64,000 bases of DNA from Planctomycetota bacterium. GTDB taxonomy: Bacteria; Planctomycetota; UBA8742; UBA2392. The stretch lies in assembly GCA_003576915.1 (NCBI GenBank), contig QEVF01000008.1, positions 1 through 64,000 of the forward strand, in the 5' to 3' direction. Shown one piece after another: positions 52,798 through 60,518 of the stretch. The notes beneath the pieces are model-generated. The model saw only the letters and a program-made list of their open reading frames with translations, did not search any database and was not told the DNA's origin. The position numbers and the translations under genes are program-made. Every line of letters starts with the position of its first letter. The stretch's first letter is position 1.

Positions 52798-54876
52798 CTA
52801 CTTGTTGTCACGCTCGAAATACTTGCGGGCCGCGTCACGGTAGCGGCGGGGCAGACGGTCGAGCTCTTCCCTGGTGTTTACGTCGTCGGCGCTGCCCTTG
52901 CGGCCCGTGGCTTCGCGGCGTGCCCGTTCTTCCTCGGCGCGTTTGGTGTCGAGGTCCTTCTCTTTGCTGTTGGGGTCCTTCTCGCCCATGCCCGTGTCTT
53001 TGACGTCCACGCCTTCCTTGCGGATGCCGTGGTCACCGACGCCCTTGCCTTCGCTGGAGCCTCCGCCACGGCCTCGGTCGGGGCCGCTGCCTTCGCCGGG
53101 CTTGCCTTCGCCGGGTTTGCCTTCGCCGGGCGTGCCTTCACGGGGTTGACCCTCGCCGGGTTGGCCTTCGCCGGGCGTGCCTTCACGGGGTTGACCCTCG
53201 CCGGGCGTGCCTTCACGGGGTTGACCCTCGCCGGGCGTGCCTTCACGGGGTTGACCCTCGCCGGGCTTGCCTTCGCCGGGCGTGCCTTCACGGGGTTGAC
53301 CCTCGCCGGGCTTGCCTTCACGGGGTTTGCCTTCGCCGGGTTTGCCCTCACGTGGCTGGCCCTGTCGGCCGGCTTCTCGGGCCAATTCCTCAGCCGCTTT
53401 GCGCCACTCCTCAGGAATGGCGTTCTTGGCCCACTCCGGCACGTCCTCGGGCCTCATGCCTTCTGCGCGCGCTTCCTCCACAATGCGCTTGGCCGCCTCT
53501 TCCATGCCTTCGAATTCCTTGCCGCGCCGGATCATCTCGCGCAGAGTTTCGGCGTCGATCTTGTTCTTGCGAGCCAGTTCCCGCGCAAGTTCCACCAGTT
53601 CCTTGGCCTGCTCGGGGGTGATCTCGCCTTTTTCGAGCTGCTTGCGCAGTTCTTCGGCGCGCTTGCCGCTGGGGTCGATGTCGCGCTTGGGGTCGGCAGC
53701 CTTGGCCAGTTCTTCAAGGGCCTTGCGCAGTTCCTGGGTGTCTACGGCTGACTGCTCGCGGAATTCCTTCTGAAGTTCTTCAAGCGCCTTGCGGATATCC
53801 GCATCGTCGGCGCCGCTTCTTTCCATGCGCTCGCGCAGCGCCTTTTCTTCGGCCAACTGGCGCTCCTGGGCTGACTTCGCGTCCTTGCGCGCCTTGCCCA
53901 GTTCGGCCTGCACAGCTTCAGCGGCGCGTTTGAGCCAGGGATCATTGGGGGCCTTGGCGCGGGCCCTTTCGATGGCGTCGCTCAGCTCCTTGGCGGCCGC
54001 GGGGTCCACGTCGCCGTCAGGACGGTGGACTTCTTCAGCGGCGCGCCGCGCGGCTTCCTCAATGCGGCGCGGGTCGTTGCTCTCGATGGCCTCCGCCAGC
54101 TCGCGGGTGGCCTCGCTGGATTTCAAGGCGTCGCGGGCGGCCTGGCGGTCCTTCTGGCCGTCGGCTTGCGCCTTGGCGCGGTCGGCCAGGGCGTTGGCGT
54201 CGCGCATGGCCCGTTCTTTGTCGTCGGCGCCGCTCTGGGCGCGGCGGGCCGCTTCCTCAATGTCTTCGGCCAGCTTTTCCTGCTGGCGGGCCCCGGCCTC
54301 CTTCGATTTCTCGGCCGTACTGCCGGCGGACTTCGCGATCTTCTCGGCGTCCTGGGGTTTGACCTCGGGCTTTCTGGCCTGCTTTTCCTTTTCGGCTTCC
54401 TTGCGGCTCTCCTCGAACTGGGCATGGGCCCAGCGCGAAAGCGGCGTCAGCAGAAGCAGCAGCACCATGGCCGCCAGCACGCGCCTCAGCCAGCGGGGCT
54501 CGGGCAGGGGCCGGTCGTGCATGAGGCTTCGCGCCTGGCGGCTCACCGGTTCAACAAAGGGGTCGCCGGGTCGTGCGCGTTCAAGCTCATAGGCGCTCAC
54601 AATGGCCCCGGTGCGTCCAAACCAGTGGTCGGCGGCCAGCACCTGCTCGCGCTCAGGCGGCTTGATGAAAAGCACGATGGCCGCGTACAGCGCCGGCAGC
54701 GCCACGGGAATGGCCATGGTCGTCCAGTAGTCCGGAAAGCCGTACCAATCCCTCAGCCAGGGCGCGGCAATAACGACCGGCAGTGCCAGCACCAGGCCCC
54801 AGAGCGCCGCATAGCTCGCCGTGCGCAGCGAAAGCCGCAGGTAGAAGCGCTTGAGTTCCCGTTGCAGCGGCGTCAT
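52798..54876 (-). CDS. Large membrane protein with coiled coils and a Gly/Pro/Glu repeat (DUF4175-like)
   Basis: 692 residues from ATG 54876 (MTPLQRELKRFYLRL). Two adjacent membrane helices at about 25-75 and a third near 135-150 give a double-membrane-helix N-terminus. Residues about 160-490 are Ala/Glu/Lys-rich coiled coil. At about 505-595 is a 10-residue repeat of the type GEGQPREGTP. The end LDRLPRRYRDAARKYFERDNK carries the LPxxYRDAVxxYF-like motif of DUF4175 proteins. These often accompany VWA/MoxR gene sets in Planctomycetota, but none is adjacent here. Function unknown; an envelope scaffold is plausible. Confidence 0.6.
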   Translation of the reverse strand: MTPLQRELKRFYLRLSLRTASYAALWGLVLALPVVIAAPWLRDWYGFPDYWTTMAIPVALPALYAAIVLFIKPPEREQVLAADHWFGRTGAIVSAYELERARPGDPFVEPVSRQARSLMHDRPLPEPRWLRRVLAAMVLLLLLTPLSRWAHAQFEESRKEAEKEKQARKPEVKPQDAEKIAKSAGSTAEKSKEAGARQQEKLAEDIEEAARRAQSGADDKERAMRDANALADRAKAQADGQKDRQAARDALKSSEATRELAEAIESNDPRRIEEAARRAAEEVHRPDGDVDPAAAKELSDAIERARAKAPNDPWLKRAAEAVQAELGKARKDAKSAQERQLAEEKALRERMERSGADDADIRKALEELQKEFREQSAVDTQELRKALEELAKAADPKRDIDPSGKRAEELRKQLEKGEITPEQAKELVELARELARKNKIDAETLREMIRRGKEFEGMEEAAKRIVEEARAEGMRPEDVPEWAKNAIPEEWRKAAEELAREAGRQGQPREGKPGEGKPREGKPGEGQPREGTPGEGKPGEGQPREGTPGEGQPREGTPGEGQPREGTPGEGQPGEGQPREGTPGEGKPGEGKPGEGSGPDRGRGGGSSEGKGVGDHGIRKEGVDVKDTGMGEKDPNSKEKDLDTKRAEEERARREATGRKGSADDVNTREELDRLPRRYRDAARKYFERDNK
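53091..53362. repeat. 30-bp tandem repeat coding for a Gly/Pro/Glu-rich decapeptide
   Basis: About nine near-identical 30-bp units (with a 15-bp sub-period) lie inside the DUF4175-like gene; units 53191-53220 and 53221-53250 are identical. On the minus strand they code GEGQPREGTP-type decapeptides. High identity between units suggests recent expansion by slippage or unequal recombination. Confidence 0.9.
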
Positions 54877-55037
54877 GGCCTGTGATTCCTTGTGCGGCGC
54901 CCGCAATTGCAGCTTGGATTATAACGCAGGCCAGGGCGGCCTTGTTGCCGCAAATCCGGCTTTGGCGCGGCCGCTCAATTGCATCTGCCTGAACGCTCGG
55001 CATACTCGCGCCGGTTTACGGCTACGGAGCCACGCCC

Positions 55038-56192
55038 ATGGTCATCAAGCCTCGCGTGCTGACGCCCGGTCCCACCGCCCTGTTGCCTGAGGCTGCATTG
55101 GCGCAGGCGGCGGCGTCCATGCATCACCGCACCGACGCCTTCATCGAGCTGTTCAAGCAGGTGCGCGAGGGCCTCAAGCACCTGTTCCAGACGCGGCGCG
55201 ACGTGCTCATGTTCTCGGCTTCGGGCACGGGCGGCCTGGAGGCCTGCGTGGTCAACCTGGTGCGGCCGGGCGACGAGGTGATCTGCGTCAACGCGGGCAA
55301 GTTCGGCGAGCGCTGGACGAAAATGAACCGCACCTTCGGCGCGAAGGTCCACGAACTCAAGCTGGCCGACGGGCAAGCGGTCAGCGTTTCAGCCGTAAAG
55401 CAGGCGCTGGATCAAGCGCCCCAGTGCCGCGCCGTTTTTGTTCAGGGCAGCGAAAGCAGCACGGCGACGGTACATCCGGTGCGCGAGATTGCGGCGCTGG
55501 TGCGCGAGCGGCCGCAGTGTGTGATCTGTGTGGATGCGATTACCTGGATCGGCGCCCACGAAGTCCGCACCGATGACTGGGGGCTGGACCTCGTGGTGTG
55601 CGGCAGCCAGAAGGCACTGGCCATGCCGCCGGGCCTGGCCTTCGTGAGCATCAGCGAGAAGGCGGAAAGGCTGATGCAGGGAGTGAGTACGCCGCGCTAC
55701 TACTTTGACTTCGCGCGCGAGGCCAAGGCCCAGAAGGAATTCCAGACGGCGTTCACGCCGGCCATCAGCCTGGTGGCTGCGCTGGCTGCGAGCCTTGCCT
55801 GGGTGCGGCAGATGGGTGTGGAGAACCTTTGGCGCAATGCTGCGGTACTGGCGTCGATGACGCGCGAGGCGATGAAGGCCATCGGGCTGGAGATTTTCTC
55901 GCAGGCGCCCTCGGACAGTGTGACGGCAGTCTGCGCGCCGGCGGCGCTGGGCAGCGGGAAAATCATCAAGCGCATGAAGGAGCGTCACGGAGCCATCATC
56001 GCCGACGGACAAGATGATTTAAAGAATCGTGTGTTCCGCTTGGCTCATCTCGGCTATTACGATTACATGGAGGCGCTGGGATTGATCGGCGCCCTGGAAG
56101 ACGTACTCCTGGGGCTGGGGCACAGCTTCGAGTCAGGAAAGGCGCTGGCGGCAGCGCAGGCGCAATACCGCAAACTTACGGCCACACACTGA
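55038..56192 (+). CDS. Class V aminotransferase (alanine-glyoxylate/serine aminotransferase family), likely in serine biosynthesis
   Basis: 384 residues from ATG 55038. It starts KPRVLTPGPTALLPEAAL and HHRTDAF, typical of the SPT/AGT subgroup of class V enzymes. FSASGTGGLEACVVNLVRPGD binds the PLP phosphate; the Schiff-base lysine is Lys192 in VCGSQKALAMPPGLAFV. The family moves amino groups between serine, alanine, glyoxylate and similar acids. It lies in the same direction just before a small gene, serA, and a phosphatase, so a role as the phosphohydroxypyruvate aminotransferase in place of SerC is inferred. Confidence 0.8.
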   Translation: MVIKPRVLTPGPTALLPEAALAQAAASMHHRTDAFIELFKQVREGLKHLFQTRRDVLMFSASGTGGLEACVVNLVRPGDEVICVNAGKFGERWTKMNRTFGAKVHELKLADGQAVSVSAVKQALDQAPQCRAVFVQGSESSTATVHPVREIAALVRERPQCVICVDAITWIGAHEVRTDDWGLDLVVCGSQKALAMPPGLAFVSISEKAERLMQGVSTPRYYFDFAREAKAQKEFQTAFTPAISLVAALAASLAWVRQMGVENLWRNAAVLASMTREAMKAIGLEIFSQAPSDSVTAVCAPAALGSGKIIKRMKERHGAIIADGQDDLKNRVFRLAHLGYYDYMEALGLIGALEDVLLGLGHSFESGKALAAAQAQYRKLTATH

Positions 56193-56204
56193 GAAGGCAC
56201 ACCG

Positions 56205-56564
56205 ATGAGCGAGCAGACCAACATCTACATTGACGGCGAACTGGCGGGCACGATCAACGACTTGAAGCGTGACGACCCCTGGCACTACGGCATCCTAGTG
56301 CCGGGAGACGCGTTTGAGGAATTGAAGAAGTCGCTCGACGTGGCGCCCTACGCCAAAGACAGCCCCGGCGTGACGGAACTGGTCGCGCGCCAGGACACTG
56401 TCGAACGCGTGAGCTGGGGCGCCGACCTTGAGTCTTCGGCCATGATCGAGAAGCTCACCCTGGCCCAGTACGGCGAGGGCGAGCCCTGGGAGCTGGAATT
56501 CACCACGGCGCAGGATTCCGAGGCCGGGGCCGAGGCCGAGGAAGCGGCCAACGGCGCGAATTAG
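56205..56564 (+). CDS. Small acidic protein of unknown function in the serine locus
   Basis: 119 residues starting 12 bases after the aminotransferase stop. It is acidic with a conserved-looking N-terminal part (NIYIDGELAGTINDLKRDDPWHYGILVPGDAFEELKKSL) and a low-complexity Glu/Ala tail. No family recognised. Tight spacing suggests co-transcription with the aminotransferase; a terminator hairpin then separates it from serA. Confidence 0.6.
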   Translation: MSEQTNIYIDGELAGTINDLKRDDPWHYGILVPGDAFEELKKSLDVAPYAKDSPGVTELVARQDTVERVSWGADLESSAMIEKLTLAQYGEGEPWELEFTTAQDSEAGAEAEEAANGAN

Positions 56565-56581
56565 TTACGCGCGGGCATCGG

Positions 56582-56617
56582 GCGCGGCGGCAGGCTTCCT
56601 GCCGCCGCGCGCCTTTT
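56582..56617 (+). terminator. Rho-independent terminator upstream of serA
   Basis: A perfect 13-bp GC-rich stem (56582-56594 with 56598-56610) with a three-base loop, followed by GCCTTTTGCT. It lies between the small acidic gene and serA, 42 bases before the serA start, so it may end one transcript or attenuate read-through into serA. Confidence 0.7.
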
Positions 56618-56658
56618 GCTAACCTCGGCGCCGCGACTTCAGCGACAGGGGATGGTGC

Positions 56659-58254
56659 ATGGCCTACCGCATTTTCGTTTCCGCCGCGCTGGACAGGGGC
56701 GGACTGGACCTGCTGCGGCGGCAGCCGCAGTTTGACGTGGCGGTCAGCGAGCCCCTCAACGGCGAGGCGCTGGTCAAGGCGCTGGCCGGCGCCGATGCCG
56801 TGATCGTGCGCAGCGAGAGCAAACTTACGCGCGAGGTGCTCGAGCACACCCGCGGCCTGCGCGTGATCGGGCGCGCGGGGTCAGGCGTGGACAACATTGA
56901 CGTCGAGGCCGCCACCGCAAGCGGCATTGCCGTGCTCAACGCCCCCGGCGGCAACACGGTGACGGCCGCGGAGCACACCCTGGCCTTGATGTTTGCCCTG
57001 GCGCGCCACGTGCCGCAGGCCAACGCGCGCCTGGTGCAGGGCGTGTTCGACCGCAAGAGCTTCGTGGGCGTGGAGCTGGCCGGCAAAACGCTGGGCATCG
57101 TGGGCCTGGGCCAGATCGGCGCCGTCGTGGCCGAGCGCGCCCGCGGGCTGCACATGCAGGTGCTGGCCTTCGACCCCTTCGTGACTGAGGAGCGCGCCCG
57201 CGCCCTGGGCCTGAAGCTGGCCTCCCTCGACGAGGTCATTGCCGCGTCGGATTTCCTGACCGTGCACACGCCGCTGAACGAGAAAACCCGGGGCATCATC
57301 GGCCGTCGCGCCTTTGAGCTGGCCAAGCATGGCGTGCGCGTCATCAATTGCGCGCGGGGCGGGCTGATCGATGAAGCCGCGCTGCTCGACGCGCTGAACA
57401 GCGGCAAGTGCGCGGGCGCGGCCCTGGATGTCTTTGAGCAGGAGCCGCCGGCGAAAGATCACCCGCTGGTGCGCCACCCCCGCGTGGTGTGCACGCCGCA
57501 CCTCGGGGCCAGCACCGTGGACGCGCAGGAGCACGTCGCGGAGATCATCTGCAAGGCCGTGAGCGACTATCTTCTGACCGGGGCGATCTCCGGGGCGGTC
57601 AACCTGCCCTCGCTGAGCGCCGAGCGCTTCGCCCAGATCAAGCCCTGGCTCACATTGGCGCGGCGCTTTGGCGAGGTGCTGGCGGCCACCTGCGAAAACG
57701 CCCTCGACCAGGTGGCGCTGAGCTACGACGGCGAGGTGGCCCGCTTCGAAACCGACATGCTCAGCCGCGCCCTGATGGCGGGCCTGCTTTCGCGTGAGAC
57801 GGACAGCGCGAACATGATCAATGCCCTGGATGTCGCCAGGCGGCGCGGCATCTCCGTGACGGAGCAGCGCTGCGATACGCCGCGCGACTTTGCCAGCTCC
57901 ATCAGTGTGCGCCTGGGGCAGGGGCAGGCCAGCCTTGAGGCCACGGCCACGCTGTACGGCAACAACGATCCGCGCATCGTTGCCTTTGGCGGCGTGCGTG
58001 TGGAGGCCCTGCTGGAGGGGCACATGCTGTGGCTGACCAACAACGACAAGCCGGGTGTGATCGGCCGCATCGGAACGCTGATCGGCGAGAGCGGGGTCAA
58101 CATCGCGCGCTTTCACCTCGGGCGCGGCCAGTCGCGCGAGCGCGCCCTGGCCGTGGTGGCCGTGGACAGCGCGCCTTCGCCTGAACTGGTGGCCCGGCTG
58201 CGCGCGCTGCAGGATGTGAACAGCGTGCACGCCGTGGACCTGACGAGGGCCTGA
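56659..58254 (+). CDS. serA: D-3-phosphoglycerate dehydrogenase (long form with ACT domain)
   Basis: 531 residues, the length of the long (type I-like) enzymes. The NAD loop is GIVGLGQIGAVVAERA, and the catalytic Arg, Glu and His lie in NCARGGLIDEAALL, DVFEQEPP and CTPHLGAST. The intervening domain occupies about 320-450 and an ACT domain about 455-531 (LTNNDKPGVIGRIGTLIGESGVNIARF). It oxidises 3-phosphoglycerate to phosphohydroxypyruvate, the first step of serine synthesis; ACT domains commonly give serine feedback. The phosphatase gene begins one base after the stop. Confidence 0.96.
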   Translation: MAYRIFVSAALDRGGLDLLRRQPQFDVAVSEPLNGEALVKALAGADAVIVRSESKLTREVLEHTRGLRVIGRAGSGVDNIDVEAATASGIAVLNAPGGNTVTAAEHTLALMFALARHVPQANARLVQGVFDRKSFVGVELAGKTLGIVGLGQIGAVVAERARGLHMQVLAFDPFVTEERARALGLKLASLDEVIAASDFLTVHTPLNEKTRGIIGRRAFELAKHGVRVINCARGGLIDEAALLDALNSGKCAGAALDVFEQEPPAKDHPLVRHPRVVCTPHLGASTVDAQEHVAEIICKAVSDYLLTGAISGAVNLPSLSAERFAQIKPWLTLARRFGEVLAATCENALDQVALSYDGEVARFETDMLSRALMAGLLSRETDSANMINALDVARRRGISVTEQRCDTPRDFASSISVRLGQGQASLEATATLYGNNDPRIVAFGGVRVEALLEGHMLWLTNNDKPGVIGRIGTLIGESGVNIARFHLGRGQSRERALAVVAVDSAPSPELVARLRALQDVNSVHAVDLTRA

Positions 58255-58255
58255 C

Positions 58256-58909
58256 ATGACGACGACCATCATCCTGGTTCGGCACGGCGAAACCCAGTGG
58301 AACCGCGAGGGCCGCTATCAGGGCAAGCTGGACATTCCGCTCAACGACAACGGTCGCGAGCAGGCGCGGCGCCTGGCGCTGGGGCTGGCGGCCGTGGGGC
58401 TTGATGCCGCCTATGCTTCCCATCTGGCGCGGGCGCAGGAAACGGCGCGCATGGTGTGCGAGGAGCGCAAGCTCGAGGTGACGGCCTTGCCGGGGCTGGC
58501 CGAAATCAACCACGGCGACTGGGAGGGCAAGCTTGCCTCCGAGGTCGAGCAGACCTGGCCCAACGAGTTTGACGCCTGGAAGCACTGGCCGCACACGGTG
58601 CAGATGCCGGGGGGCGAGCGCCTTTCCGAGGTGCAGGCCCGCGCCGTGGCCGCGCTCACGGCCATCGCCGAGAAGCACGCGGGCCAGACCCTGCTGGTGG
58701 CGGCCCACGATGCCACCAACAAGACGCTGCTGTGCTGGGCCAGTGAGGCGCCGCTTTCCAGCTTCTGGCGCTTCAAGCAGGACCCGACAGCAGTCAATTG
58801 CCTCGAGGTCAGCCGCGTACGCGACCTCTGGGTGCCGCGCATCGTGCTGATGAACAGCGTGCAGCACACCGGCGCGCTGATTTCAGGCATCGTTCACAAG
58901 GCACTGTGA
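58256..58909 (+). CDS. Histidine phosphatase (dPGM-like), candidate phosphoserine phosphatase
   Basis: 217 residues. The catalytic phosphohistidine is His10 in LVRHGETQWNREGRYQGKLD; the second catalytic histidine is in VAAHDATNKTLL near residue 150, and the acid Glu in GLAEINHGDWEGK. This is the cofactor-dependent mutase/phosphatase superfamily. It starts one base after serA, so it is almost certainly co-expressed. Dephosphorylating phosphoserine is inferred by analogy with the dPGM-like phosphoserine phosphatases described in Hydrogenobacter; other family substrates (alpha-ribazole phosphate, sugar phosphates) remain possible. Confidence 0.8.
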   Translation: MTTTIILVRHGETQWNREGRYQGKLDIPLNDNGREQARRLALGLAAVGLDAAYASHLARAQETARMVCEERKLEVTALPGLAEINHGDWEGKLASEVEQTWPNEFDAWKHWPHTVQMPGGERLSEVQARAVAALTAIAEKHAGQTLLVAAHDATNKTLLCWASEAPLSSFWRFKQDPTAVNCLEVSRVRDLWVPRIVLMNSVQHTGALISGIVHKAL

Positions 58910-58922
58910 AAGCGCCAGCGCT

Positions 58923-59444
58923 TCAGGCATTGCCGCCCAGGCCCGGGCGCTTGGGCACGCCGGGGTTCCTGTACAGGCGGCGCGCCAGCGCGATCTGGCC
59001 TCCGTGCCATGAATCGTGGCGATTGATGGTGCGGATGAACGCGTCCACGCGCCCCGGATAGCCCGAAGACTCCGGCAACATGCGCGAAAGGTCTTCATCG
59101 TGCAGCGCGGCTATGGTGCTGCGCAGCCGCGAGTGCGCGATGCGCAGCTCGTGAAGCAGAATCGCCGCCGTGTGACGCTTGGGCTCGATGGTTTCGGGCA
59201 CCTGAAGTCCCAGGTTCTCCTGAAGAATGCGCGCGTACATCTGCTTGCACACGCAGAGGTGGGCCATCTGCCAGAGGATGCTGCCCGCGGGCGGCATGTT
59301 GGCGTCTGCGGGGACCATGGCATAGCAGGGATGCTGAAATGCTGCTTCGCCGGCGCTCACGCCCTTGAGGGCGGCAAGCACCGAATCAAACATGTGTCCG
59401 AAGTTCTCGTCGCAGGCTGCAAGCAGTTGGGAGATTTCGGACAT
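58923..59444 (-). CDS. DinB-superfamily protein
   Basis: 173 residues forming a predicted four-helix bundle. Metal-ligand candidates match the family: H in ILWQMAHLCVC near residue 62 and the pair in NRHDSWHGGQIALARRLY near 143-147. DinB-fold proteins include thiol-dependent transferases, some using bacillithiol or mycothiol. It ends 13 bases from the convergent histidine phosphatase and is preceded on its strand by the TatD-like gene. Activity unknown. Confidence 0.78.
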   Translation of the reverse strand: MSEISQLLAACDENFGHMFDSVLAALKGVSAGEAAFQHPCYAMVPADANMPPAGSILWQMAHLCVCKQMYARILQENLGLQVPETIEPKRHTAAILLHELRIAHSRLRSTIAALHDEDLSRMLPESSGYPGRVDAFIRTINRHDSWHGGQIALARRLYRNPGVPKRPGLGGNA

Positions 59445-59491
59445 GGCGTTTCGGGGCTGTCCCCCGTGCGCAGCGCGAGCGACGGTTCCTT

Positions 59492-60364
59492 CTACACGGT
59501 GACGGCCTTCTGCTTCTTGGACTTGCCGGCTTTGGCGGCGGGCAGGAATGTGTCCGCCAGTTTCCTGCGGTCGTCGTCAAGCTTGCCGCTCTGGGCAAAG
59601 AAGTTGAAGGGGTTGTCCCAGACCACCGTCTGGATCTGCGCCTCGGAGAAGCCCGCGCGGCGCATTTCGCCCACGGTCTTGGGCACGTTGAGGGGGTCCG
59701 AAACCCCCCAGTCCGCGCTGGAGTTCACCATCATGCGCTCGACGCCGAAGCGCTTGAAGATGTTCGTGGCGCGCTCGGGGGAAAGCTTGGTCACGGGGTA
59801 CACCGTGTGGCCCGCCCAGAAGCCGGCTTCCTTGGTGATGGGGATGGTCTCTTCGTTGTTGTGGTCGATCAGCAGCAAGTTGGGGTCGTTGCCCACTTCC
59901 TTGCAGATGTCGATCATGCGCCGCGTGCCCTTGAGCTTGTCTCTATGCGGGGTGTGCATGAGGACGGGCATTTTGAGCTTCTTGCCGAGTTCGAGTTGCC
60001 GGCGGAAGAACTCCTCTTCCTTGGGCGTGTGCGAATCGAGGCCTATTTCGCCGATGGCCACGCAAGTGGGATGCTTCAGCCACTGGGGCAAAATCGCCAT
60101 CACGTCCTTGTTCACGCGGTCGTCGTTAGACTCTTTGGGGTTCAGGCCGATACAGCAGACGTGCTTGATGCCGAAGTCCGCCGCGCGCTTGACCTCATAC
60201 TCCGTGATCTGCGCGAAGTAGTCGATGAACGATCCCACGTTGGTGCGCGGTTGGCCCAGCCAGAACTGGGGCTCGTTGACGTAGCAGACGCCCGCGGCGG
60301 CCATGCGTTCGTAGTCGTCGGTGACGCGGCTGATCATGTGGATGTGCGGCTCGAAGATGCGCAT
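59492..60364 (-). CDS. TatD-family metal-dependent hydrolase, EboB-like
   Basis: 290 residues. It begins MRIFEPHIHM (His7, His9) and has EIGLDSHTPKEE, LMHTPHRDKLKGTR, LLIDHNNEET and NSSADWGVSDPLNVP, giving the HxH, Glu, His, His and Asp ligands of the TatD superfamily. The pattern HMISRVTDDYERMAAAGV...FWLGQPRT is that of the hydrolase encoded in Ebo clusters (export of scytonemin-like or related lipids/metabolites). No other ebo genes are near. Substrate unknown. Confidence 0.82.
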   Translation of the reverse strand: MRIFEPHIHMISRVTDDYERMAAAGVCYVNEPQFWLGQPRTNVGSFIDYFAQITEYEVKRAADFGIKHVCCIGLNPKESNDDRVNKDVMAILPQWLKHPTCVAIGEIGLDSHTPKEEEFFRRQLELGKKLKMPVLMHTPHRDKLKGTRRMIDICKEVGNDPNLLLIDHNNEETIPITKEAGFWAGHTVYPVTKLSPERATNIFKRFGVERMMVNSSADWGVSDPLNVPKTVGEMRRAGFSEAQIQTVVWDNPFNFFAQSGKLDDDRRKLADTFLPAAKAGKSKKQKAVTV

Positions 60365-60465
60365 GGTATGCCTCGTGTGTGCGGCCCCTGTTCCGCCCCA
60401 TAAACTAACGGGGGTTGCGGGAGAGGGATTGTAGATTTTGGCGTGGCGGGCGAAACCCCGACGAA

Positions 60466-60494
60466 AAGGGGGTGACGTGAGCCGTCACCCCCTT
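60466..60494 (-). terminator. Rho-independent terminator for the VWA gene
   Basis: Perfect 12-bp stem (60466-60477 with 60483-60494) with a five-base loop. Read on the minus strand it ends in CCCCCTTTT, giving a T-tract. It lies 25 bases past the stop of the VWA gene at 60519. Confidence 0.75.
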
Positions 60495-60518
60495 CGCGCG
60501 CAAGTGACAGGCCGCGGG

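Noticed and set aside
53091-53362. CRISPR-like array
   Set aside because: The 30-bp repeats are in frame, have no unique spacers and encode a Gly/Pro/Glu decapeptide within a gene.
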